Shown here in pieces: positions 17,785 to 24,951 of a DNA stretch of 64,000 nt. Position numbers and translations under genes: made by a program. The notes under the pieces were generated by a model, which was not told where the DNA came from, did no database searches, and saw only the letters and a list, made by a program, of their open reading frames with translations. Location of the stretch: positions 63,063 through 127,062 of the forward strand of contig MNTL01000005.1 in assembly GCA_001916965.1 (NCBI GenBank), written 5' to 3'. Positions within the stretch are counted from its first letter, which is position 1. Each line of letters opens with the position of its first letter. The stretch is from Roseburia sp. CAG:10041_57 (GTDB taxonomy: Bacteria > Bacillota > Clostridia > Lachnospirales > Lachnospiraceae).

Positions 17785-18566
17785 TTGTATATTTTATCTG
17801 AAATCTTTAAACGGGCATAAATATCAGCATAGACGGCGGGCGAGAGTCCCTCAAGGTAATTTGGGGTGTAATTTCTTGTCACGCCGTTTTTGCGTAGAAT
17901 ATCAATGGCTTTGTTATAGGCAATGGCAGCCTCGTCCTCTGTAGCGTAGGTGCCGATTATGTAGTAGCCCGGCAGATTAATACGGGCTTTGTAGCGTGTT
18001 CTGCCTTTTGACTCGATGCGAAGTACACCTTGATAACGATTGATAATTTTCAGATTCGCACTGCGAAAATCCGTCTCATCACCATTTAAAAAGACATAAT
18101 CCCGTCCTGGAACGCTGTAACTGCGAATACCGTGGCGGTTAAGAATATTGAGCTGCATACCATAATCTGCTACAAAAAGATGTTCTCCACGTTTCATGAT
18201 TTTGTGGGATGAGTAGAAGAACAGATTATCAATATCGAATTTAAGAACATAAGAGGGAGATAAATAATAATAGAAGAATTTGCCACGCACATAGATAGGG
18301 GTAGCAAAATAAAGTCCGTTATCCCTGAAATTCAACAAAATGACCCATTTTTCAAAAGGCAGTGCGCAGGTATTTTCATAGGAATCTATTGTGTCTGTCT
18401 CACTTCTAAGCAGACGATCTGCTTCTTCATATGCCCGGTTGGCAGAATCTTCCGTATCAAAGCTTCCAAGGCTGATGTGCTTCCTACGATAAGTGATAGA
18501 TGCACGATAATATATGGAATTGTCTTTTTTTCTGGCGAGATATACGCCCTTTAACATTGCATTCAT
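17769..18566 (-). CDS. AP2-like DNA-binding protein with degenerate HNH-type core
   Basis: Protein of about 265 residues from ATG 18566 (ATG 18557 and upstream starts are alternatives). Two AP2-like units are visible: near the N-terminus (VYLARKKDNSIYYRASITY ... LGSFDTEDSANRAYEEA) and near the C-terminus (GVLRIESKGRTRYKARI ... GTYATEDEAAIAYNKA). Just before the second, FLNGDETDFRSANLKIINRY resembles the HNH-homing-endonuclease motif (HIDGN..NNR..NL) but lacks the catalytic His. It looks like a domesticated homing-endonuclease relative acting as a DNA-binding protein; that is inference. Confidence 0.65.
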   Translation of the reverse strand: MNAMLKGVYLARKKDNSIYYRASITYRRKHISLGSFDTEDSANRAYEEADRLLRSETDTIDSYENTCALPFEKWVILLNFRDNGLYFATPIYVRGKFFYYYLSPSYVLKFDIDNLFFYSSHKIMKRGEHLFVADYGMQLNILNRHGIRSYSVPGRDYVFLNGDETDFRSANLKIINRYQGVLRIESKGRTRYKARINLPGYYIIGTYATEDEAAIAYNKAIDILRKNGVTRNYTPNYLEGLSPAVYADIYARLKISDKIYNYFLE

Positions 18567-18602
18567 GGAAAATATTATAGCATAGTTTATGTCCCTGGTC
18601 AT
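18557..18602 (-). promoter_or_regulatory. Promoter placed almost on the start codon of the AP2-like gene
   Basis: On the - strand TATAAT (18579-18574) is 7 nt from ATG 18566, with ATGACC 17 nt further upstream as a partial -35. No ribosome binding site fits between. If used, the mRNA would be leaderless. A start further upstream remains possible. Confidence 0.4.
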
Positions 18603-18693
18603 GTAATTGCATGTATTTTCTTCCCATAAGATGAATACACTAATAAAAGGACATGTTATGATGTGCTTTTGTGGCAGCAGAAAAGAGGACATT

Positions 18694-19284
18694 ATGTATC
18701 AGAAAAATTATGTGCTTTTGTTGGTTTCCATGGTTATATGTACGATAATGCTGTGGTTCTCCAGGGTGTATATGGTACAGGGGGAAGAGAAGGATACAGA
18801 GCAGACAGCAGCCCATTGTGTGGACATGCAGGGATATGAGACTTCTTCTGAATGCAGAAATATTACATTAGGGGTATTGGAACCGGCTTATGTGATCAAC
18901 GTATCCGCAGAAGATGTAGAAGTATTAATGCGTATTGTAGAGGCGGAAGCCGGAGGAGAGGACCGTAAAGGGAAATTACTTGTAGCCAATGTGGTAATCA
19001 ACCGGGTAAAAGACAGTCATTTCCCGGATACGGTCACGCAGGTCGTATATCAGAGAAACAGCAAAGTAGCGCAGTTCTCACCTGTATCTGATGGCAGGAT
19101 CAATCGTGTAAAGGTTTCCAAAGAGACAAAAGAGGCAGTATATAGTGCATTATATGGAGAAGATGTATCTAAGGGAGCACTTTATTTCATGGCAAGAAAT
19201 ATTGCCAATCCGGATAAAGTATGCTGGTTCGACAACAATCTGACGCTTTTGTTCTCCTATGGCGGACATGATTTTTTCCTGTAA
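18694..19284 (+). CDS. SleB-type cell wall hydrolase
   Basis: 196 residues from ATG 18694, chosen because AGAGGA (18684-18689) sits 5 nt upstream; longer in-frame starts exist back to 18607. An N-terminal signal/anchor helix (about 5-25) is followed by the SleB/CwlJ catalytic domain (LMRIVEAEAGGEDRKGKLLVANVVINRV in two blocks, FSPVSDGR, ALYFMARN). Such enzymes act on cortex or cell-wall peptidoglycan during spore germination or growth. It is divergent from the AP2-like gene and the two control regions overlap. Confidence 0.88.
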   Translation: MYQKNYVLLLVSMVICTIMLWFSRVYMVQGEEKDTEQTAAHCVDMQGYETSSECRNITLGVLEPAYVINVSAEDVEVLMRIVEAEAGGEDRKGKLLVANVVINRVKDSHFPDTVTQVVYQRNSKVAQFSPVSDGRINRVKVSKETKEAVYSALYGEDVSKGALYFMARNIANPDKVCWFDNNLTLLFSYGGHDFFL

Positions 19285-19303
19285 TAAAAAAGACTTTAGT
19301 ACG

Positions 19304-19332
19304 TTGCAGTCACCAGAATACTATGCTATACT
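19304..19332 (+). promoter_or_regulatory. Promoter for thrC
   Basis: TTGCAG at 19304-19309, 17-nt spacer, TATACT at 19327-19332 with an extended -10 TGN (19324-19326). No T-box or riboswitch fits in the short leader. Confidence 0.7.
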
Positions 19333-19397
19333 AATTCAGAAAACTTTGGTTATACTACCAAAAGGCATATAGATACAACAAGGTAAGGAGAATGGCG

Positions 19398-20888
19398 ATG
19401 GACTTATTTTACAGAAGTACAAGAAGTAAGGATGAAAGGGTAACAGCTTCCCAGGCAATTTTACAGGGACTTGCACAGGATGGAGGTTTATTTGTTCCAG
19501 AATCAGTTCCTAAGCTTGATAAGAGTCTTGAAGAGCTTTCCAAAATGAACTATCAGGAGACTGCTTATGAAGTTATGAAGCTTTTCCTGACAGATTTTAC
19601 AAAGGAAGAATTACAGGCTTGTATCAGCAAGGCTTATGACAGCAAGTTCGATACAGAAGTGATTGCTCCCCTGGTAGAGGCAGATGGCGCATATTATCTG
19701 GAATTATTCCACGGCGCAACCATTGCTTTTAAGGATATGGCATTATCTATTCTGCCACATTTACTGACAACTTCTGCAAAAAAGAACAACGTACATAATG
19801 AAATCGTGATTTTGACAGCCACCAGTGGAGATACCGGTAAGGCTGCTCTGGCTGGTTTTGCTGATGTAAAAGGCACCAGAATCATTGTCTTTTATCCAAA
19901 GCATGGTGTAAGTCCTATTCAGGAGAAACAGATGGTTACTCAGAAGGGTGATAATACTTTTGTAGTAGGAATCACAGGTAACTTTGATGATGCACAGACA
20001 GGTGTAAAGAAGTTATTCGGGGATAAGGAGCTTGCACAGACAATGGATCAGGCAGGTTTCCAGTTCTCTTCCGCTAATTCTATCAACATTGGTCGTCTGG
20101 TTCCACAGATCGTTTACTATGTATATGCATATGCACAGCTTCTGAAAGAGGGACAGATCAAGGAGAACGAAGTAATCAATGTTGTAGTACCTACAGGTAA
20201 CTTTGGTAATATTCTTGCTGCTTATTTTGCAAAGAATATGGGTATTCCCATTGGCAAGCTGATCTGTGCATCCAATGAGAATAAGGTATTATATGATTTC
20301 TTTGAAACAGGTGTATATGACAGAAACAGAGAATTTGTTCTGACAAGTTCTCCTTCCATGGATATTCTGATTTCAAGCAATCTGGAACGTCTTATTTACC
20401 TGACAGCAGGACGTGATGCGCAGAAGAATGCAGAACTGATGCAGGAACTGTCCAAGGATGGCAAATATGAGATTACATCAGAAATGAAAGACAATATGAA
20501 AGACTTCTATGGCAATTATGCTTCAGAAGGGGAAACAGCACAGACAATCAAGGATCTGTATGAGAAGACAGGTTATGTAATTGATACACATACAGCAGTT
20601 GCAGCAACTGTTCTGCATAAATACCGCAAGGCAACAGGAGATGAGACGAAGGCAGTAGTTGCTTCTACTGCAAGCCCATTTAAGTTTACCAGAAGTGTTA
20701 TGGATGCTATTGACAAGGCAAAATACGACAGCATGTCTGATTTTGAACTTGTAGATGAATTGTCCAGGATTGCAAATGTAACAGTGCCTAATGCGATTGA
20801 AGAGATTCGCACAGCGCCGGTTCTTCATGATACAGTATGTGATAAGGAAGATATGAAGGCAGTTGTTATGAAATTCCTGGGAATTTAA
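19398..20888 (+). CDS. thrC: Threonine synthase
   Basis: 496 residues. ThrC converts O-phosphohomoserine to threonine with pyridoxal phosphate. The PLP lysine is K112 in ELFHGATIAFKDMALSILP; TATSGDTGKAAL and VPTGNFGNILAAY are the phosphate-binding loops. ATG 19398 is preferred over 19392 because AAGGAG (19385-19390) is 7 nt away. It is the long (type I) bacterial form. No homoserine gene adjoins. Confidence 0.96.
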   Translation: MDLFYRSTRSKDERVTASQAILQGLAQDGGLFVPESVPKLDKSLEELSKMNYQETAYEVMKLFLTDFTKEELQACISKAYDSKFDTEVIAPLVEADGAYYLELFHGATIAFKDMALSILPHLLTTSAKKNNVHNEIVILTATSGDTGKAALAGFADVKGTRIIVFYPKHGVSPIQEKQMVTQKGDNTFVVGITGNFDDAQTGVKKLFGDKELAQTMDQAGFQFSSANSINIGRLVPQIVYYVYAYAQLLKEGQIKENEVINVVVPTGNFGNILAAYFAKNMGIPIGKLICASNENKVLYDFFETGVYDRNREFVLTSSPSMDILISSNLERLIYLTAGRDAQKNAELMQELSKDGKYEITSEMKDNMKDFYGNYASEGETAQTIKDLYEKTGYVIDTHTAVAATVLHKYRKATGDETKAVVASTASPFKFTRSVMDAIDKAKYDSMSDFELVDELSRIANVTVPNAIEEIRTAPVLHDTVCDKEDMKAVVMKFLGI

Positions 20889-20958
20889 TAACGATTTTTT
20901 ATGAAGTGATTGTGCCTACGGCTCAAATATTGCGAGCTACGGAATGTGAGGGTAATAT

Positions 20959-21327
20959 ATGGATTTTGGTATCATTTTAAAGATGCTGATTATGGCATGC
21001 GGAGTATATATGATTTATTGGGCAGTACAGATGAAGACTACTCATCAGATTCCGCAGATGCTTGTAGGTAAAGGATTCCCTACCGACAGAGCCAAAGATC
21101 CGGAAGGCTTCATGAAAGCTACATTTCCACTTACCATGGGAATGGGGATTATTCTTCTGGCTGTTGGATTGACAGGTGCATTGGAGGTATTTGGTGCGTA
21201 TCCTATTGTGGATACTATTCTTACCCTGTTGATGCTGGCAGCGCTTGTATTTTATGGCATGTTTCTTCTGAAAGCACAGAAGAGATATCTGATCGGTTTA
21301 GACGATAACAACAAAAAAATTCATTAA
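20959..21327 (+). CDS. Small membrane protein of unknown function
   Basis: 122 residues. Three hydrophobic segments are visible (about 4-22, 56-76, 82-106), with a short loop containing QMLVGKGFPTDRAKDPEGFMKATFP split around the first gap, and a charged C-terminus. I do not recognise the family. It lies 70 nt after thrC and 20 nt before deoC, so it may share a transcript with deoC. GAGGG precedes the start. Confidence 0.7.
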   Translation: MDFGIILKMLIMACGVYMIYWAVQMKTTHQIPQMLVGKGFPTDRAKDPEGFMKATFPLTMGMGIILLAVGLTGALEVFGAYPIVDTILTLLMLAALVFYGMFLLKAQKRYLIGLDDNNKKIH

Positions 21328-21347
21328 AAGAGAAAGGATTCAAAAAT

Positions 21348-22013
21348 ATGACAGATAATGAAATTTTAAAACACATTGACCATACCCAGTTAAAGGCATT
21401 TGCCAAATGGGATGATATCGAGAAATTATGTGATGAAGCAGTAGAATATCAGACAGCTTCCGTATGCATTCCACCTACTTATATTAAGCGTGTACATGAC
21501 AAGTATCAGGATAAGATCAACATTTGTACGGTAGTTGGTTTCCCTCTTGGCTACAGCGTAACATCTGCTAAAGTTGCAGAAGTTGAGCAGGCTCTGAAGG
21601 ATGGATGCAATGAGATTGATATGGTAGTGAATATCTCTGATGTAAAGAACGGAGATTACGACAAGGTAGAAGAGGAAATCAGAACTTTGAAAAAGGCATG
21701 TGGCAATCACATTCTTAAAGTCATCATTGAGACATGCTATCTGACAGAGGATGAGAAGATTGCTATGTGCAAGGCTGTAACAAATGCAGGCGCTGATTAT
21801 ATCAAGACTTCTACAGGATTTGGTACAGGCGGTGCTACGATTGAAGATATCAGACTGTTCAAGGAACACATCGGTCCAAATGTGAAGATGAAGGCTGCAG
21901 GCGGCGTGAAGTCCAAGGATGATTTGATTATGTTCTTAGAAGCCGGATGCGACAGAATCGGAACTTCTTCCGCTGTAGGACTTTTAAAGGGTGAGCAGGC
22001 TAAAGGTTATTAA
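21348..22013 (+). CDS. deoC: Deoxyribose-phosphate aldolase
   Basis: 221 residues, normal length. DeoC splits 2-deoxyribose-5-phosphate to glyceraldehyde-3-phosphate and acetaldehyde in deoxynucleoside breakdown. The Schiff-base lysine is K153 in ADYIKTSTGFGTGGAT; VGFPLGYS and MKAAGGVKSKDD are conserved. An aminopeptidase gene starts 22 nt downstream. Confidence 0.95.
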   Translation: MTDNEILKHIDHTQLKAFAKWDDIEKLCDEAVEYQTASVCIPPTYIKRVHDKYQDKINICTVVGFPLGYSVTSAKVAEVEQALKDGCNEIDMVVNISDVKNGDYDKVEEEIRTLKKACGNHILKVIIETCYLTEDEKIAMCKAVTNAGADYIKTSTGFGTGGATIEDIRLFKEHIGPNVKMKAAGGVKSKDDLIMFLEAGCDRIGTSSAVGLLKGEQAKGY

Positions 22014-22035
22014 TTGAGACAAAGAAGGCATAAAG

Positions 22036-23829
22036 ATGAGTATTTATAAGACAAGGATTGAGCAGATGAAGGAACTGCTGGTTAAAGAAGGAATTGATTT
22101 CTATCTTGTTCCTACAGCAGATTTTCATAATTCAGAGTATGTAAATGATTATTTTAAAGTCAGGAAGTTCTTATCAGGGTTTACCGGTTCTAACGGAACT
22201 CTGGTAATCAGCCGGAAAGAGACAGGTCTTTGGACAGACGGAAGATATTTCGTACAGGCTGAGAAAGAGCTGGCAGGTTCAGGTATTGTTCTGTACCGTA
22301 TGGCAGAAGAAGGCGTTCCTACCATTGAAGAATACCTTGACCAGAATGTAACAGAAGGTCAGACAATCGGCTTTGATGGACGAGTTGTAGATGCAGCTTT
22401 TGGTAAGAAACTGGAGACTATGCTGGCTGACAGACATGTTAAGTTCGCTTATGAGAAAGACGTTGCAGATACATTATGGACGGACAGACCGGCAATGCCT
22501 GCAACCAAAGTATGGGCAGTACCTGAGAATATTACAGGTAAGACTGCACAGGAGAAGTTATTACAGGTTCGTGCCGAAATGAAGAAGGAGAAGGTAGCGC
22601 ATCTTCTTATTTCCAAACTGGATGATATCATGTGGCTTTACAATATCCGTGCTAATGATGTGGACTGCAATCCTGTAGCATTATCCTATACTTTCATTTC
22701 TGAGAATGAGGCAGTACTTTTCATTCAGAAAGAAGCATTAACAGACGAAGTAATCCGGTATTTTAATAAATATGGCATTGTTTGCAAGGATTATACAGAG
22801 ATTGTATCTTATATCAAGGAAGTAAAGCTTGCAGGTAAAGTAGGAATCTCTTTCCATGAAGTAAATTACCTGTTCTATAAATTATTAGGACAGCGTGGGG
22901 AACTCATAGATATGGAGAATCCGACCGCTCTGTTCAAGGCTGTAAAGAACTCTGTGGAGCTTGAGAATTTGAGAAAGTATTATCTCTTGGACAGCGTGAA
23001 GCTGACAAAGTTCCTGTTCTGGATGAAGCAGAATGCCGGCAAGATTCCTATGGATGAGTATAGTGTTGCAATGAAGCTTGACAGCATGAGGGCAGAAATA
23101 GACGGATTCTTTGAATTGTCTTTCCCTACCATCAGTGCATACAAGGAAAATGCAGCAATGATGCATTATAGCGCAACTGAGACTGACAAGAAGAATATCG
23201 AGCCGGAAGGCCTGTATCTGGTAGACTCTGGTGGACAGTATGTTGGCGGCACCACAGATGTAACCAGAACGATAGCATTAGGACCTGTAACTGATACCAT
23301 GAAGAAGCATTTCTCCAAGACAGCATGTGGTATGCTTCGTCTGGCTGACACGAAATTCTTATATGGCTGTACAGGCAAGAATGTGGATATTATGGCCCGT
23401 GAGCCATTGTGGGAGTGCTACATTGATTATAAATGCGGAACAGGTCATGGAATCGGCTACATTTTAAATGTACATGAAGGACCACAGAATATCAGATGGC
23501 GCTTCAATCCAGGTGTGAAAGAAGCTGTTCTGGAAGAGGGTATGATCGTATCTGATGAACCTGGTGTATATATCGAAGGCAGCCATGGTATCAGAATCGA
23601 GAACATTCTTGAAATTGTAAAAGAAGAGAAGAATGGTGATGGTCAGTTTATGGCATTCAGACATCTGACCTATGTACCAATTGATCTGGATGTAATTGAT
23701 ACACAGTATATGGAGCCATCCGATGTGCGTAAATTAAACGCATATCATGCTGAAGTATACAAGAGATTGTCTCCTTACTTCGAGGGAGAAGAGCTTGAAA
23801 TGCTCAAGAAGGCTACAAGAGCTGTATAA
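22036..23829 (+). CDS. Xaa-Pro aminopeptidase (M24B, three-domain form)
   Basis: 597 residues, the long three-domain form with two creatinase-like N-terminal domains and a C-terminal M24 domain. The dinuclear metal site is visible in DSGGQYVGGTTDVTRTI (two Asp), GTGHGIGYILNVHEGP (His) and SDEPGVYIEGSHGIRIEN (two Glu). It removes N-terminal residues next to proline and is probably cytoplasmic because no signal peptide is present. AAGAAGG precedes the ATG. A long intergenic hairpin follows. Confidence 0.93.
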   Translation: MSIYKTRIEQMKELLVKEGIDFYLVPTADFHNSEYVNDYFKVRKFLSGFTGSNGTLVISRKETGLWTDGRYFVQAEKELAGSGIVLYRMAEEGVPTIEEYLDQNVTEGQTIGFDGRVVDAAFGKKLETMLADRHVKFAYEKDVADTLWTDRPAMPATKVWAVPENITGKTAQEKLLQVRAEMKKEKVAHLLISKLDDIMWLYNIRANDVDCNPVALSYTFISENEAVLFIQKEALTDEVIRYFNKYGIVCKDYTEIVSYIKEVKLAGKVGISFHEVNYLFYKLLGQRGELIDMENPTALFKAVKNSVELENLRKYYLLDSVKLTKFLFWMKQNAGKIPMDEYSVAMKLDSMRAEIDGFFELSFPTISAYKENAAMMHYSATETDKKNIEPEGLYLVDSGGQYVGGTTDVTRTIALGPVTDTMKKHFSKTACGMLRLADTKFLYGCTGKNVDIMAREPLWECYIDYKCGTGHGIGYILNVHEGPQNIRWRFNPGVKEAVLEEGMIVSDEPGVYIEGSHGIRIENILEIVKEEKNGDGQFMAFRHLTYVPIDLDVIDTQYMEPSDVRKLNAYHAEVYKRLSPYFEGEELEMLKKATRAV

Positions 23830-23837
23830 AAAGTCAC

Positions 23838-24050
23838 GGCGATGAAGTTCGCCTGATATAGTTTAATTCAAGAAAACACAAACATTTCATACGAAGCCAC
23901 ACTCTCGTTCCGTTGCTCATGCAGCGGACGCGTAAGGCTGCAGGCGCTTGACAGCACCTGCGACCTAAGCGCCGGCTTTCGCAAAGGGGCTTTTTAACGA
24001 AATGTTTGTGTTTTCTTGCGTTTTACAATGGGGAGGCGAACTTCGTCGCC
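23838..24050. repeat. Long intergenic inverted repeat (hairpin element 1)
   Basis: The 360-base gap 23830-24189 holds a large inverted repeat. The outer arm 23838-23853 pairs with 24035-24050 (about 16 bp, one G-U). The inner arm 23869-23888 pairs perfectly with 23999-24018 (20 bp). The loop of about 110 nt contains a further stem (GGCGCTT ... AAGCGCC) and GC-rich sequence. It can act as a terminator or 3'-end stabiliser. Bases 24051-24189 are AT-rich and should hold the promoter of the response regulator gene; I see no clear hexamers. Confidence 0.7.
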
Positions 24051-24189
24051 TGTGTGATGCGGATATATCTTAAAGAAACCTTAATAATTTTACATCTTTA
24101 ATATTCATAAATTTTTCGGTACACTAACAATAGATTAGAAAGAGCGCGCGAATTTGATCAAATGCTGGAAAGGCAATGGGGGATGAATA

Positions 24190-24876
24190 ATGTACAACAT
24201 ACTGGTATGTGATGATGAGAAGGATATTGTGTCAGCTTTGAGGATATATCTGACAGCAGAGGGTTATCGGGTATATGAGGCTGGGAATGGGCGTGAGGCG
24301 CTGGAATATCTGGCGAAAGAGGATATTCATCTGGTGCTGATGGATATTATGATGCCAGAGATGGATGGAATCACGGCCATGGTTAAGATACGTGAGCAGA
24401 GTAATGTTCCTGTTATTCTGCTGACTGCCAAGAGTGAAGATACAGACAAGATCCTGGGGCTGAATATCGGAGCGGATGATTATGTAACGAAGCCTTTTAA
24501 CCCGGTGGAGCTGCAGGCAAGGGTGAAATCACAGCTGAGACGGTATATGCAGCTTGGAGGTGGCAGTGTCAGAAAGGAAGTGCTGACTATGGGAGGCATC
24601 GAACTGGATGACCGCACCAAGGAGGTAACACTGGATGGCGATAAGGTGGCTCTGACCAGAACGGAGTATGACATTCTGAAGCTGCTGATGGAGAATCCCG
24701 GTAAAGTCTTTTCACCAACGCAGATCTATACACAGGTATGGAAGGACAATCCATATGGCGCTGAGAATACAGTTGCCGTACATATCAGGCATCTGCGTGA
24801 AAAGATAGAGTACAACCCGGCAGAGCCCCGATACCTGAAAGCAGTGTGGGGACGCGGCTACAAGATGGGCGACTAA
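24190..24876 (+). CDS. OmpR/PhoB-family response regulator
   Basis: 228 residues. The receiver domain (1-118) has the phosphoacceptor D52 in LVLMDIMMPEMDG, with the acidic pair in VCDDEKD and the Lys in LLTAKSEDTDK. The C-terminal winged helix (about 130-225) has LTRTEYDILKLLMENPGKVFS and VWGRGYKMG. The partner kinase gene starts 75 nt downstream, after a hairpin that covers the stop codon. Targets are unknown. Confidence 0.95.
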   Translation: MYNILVCDDEKDIVSALRIYLTAEGYRVYEAGNGREALEYLAKEDIHLVLMDIMMPEMDGITAMVKIREQSNVPVILLTAKSEDTDKILGLNIGADDYVTKPFNPVELQARVKSQLRRYMQLGGGSVRKEVLTMGGIELDDRTKEVTLDGDKVALTRTEYDILKLLMENPGKVFSPTQIYTQVWKDNPYGAENTVAVHIRHLREKIEYNPAEPRYLKAVWGRGYKMGD

Positions 24877-24908
24877 TCAGAGCCATGCGAATGTGGTGCT
24901 GATTAGTC
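24871..24908 (+). other. Intercistronic hairpin covering the response regulator stop codon
   Basis: GACTAATCAG at 24871-24880 pairs with CTGATTAGTC at 24899-24908. The stop TAA (24874-24876) is inside the left arm. There is no T run, so it looks like a processing or attenuation structure rather than a terminator. Confidence 0.6.
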
Positions 24909-24951
24909 TTCGATGATAGGTTATCAAACAATAGGATGGTGTGGAAAATTT

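Noticed and set aside
19285..19397. T-box or leader peptide attenuator upstream of thrC
   Set aside because: The leader after the promoter is too short and has neither T-box motif nor a Thr-rich short ORF.
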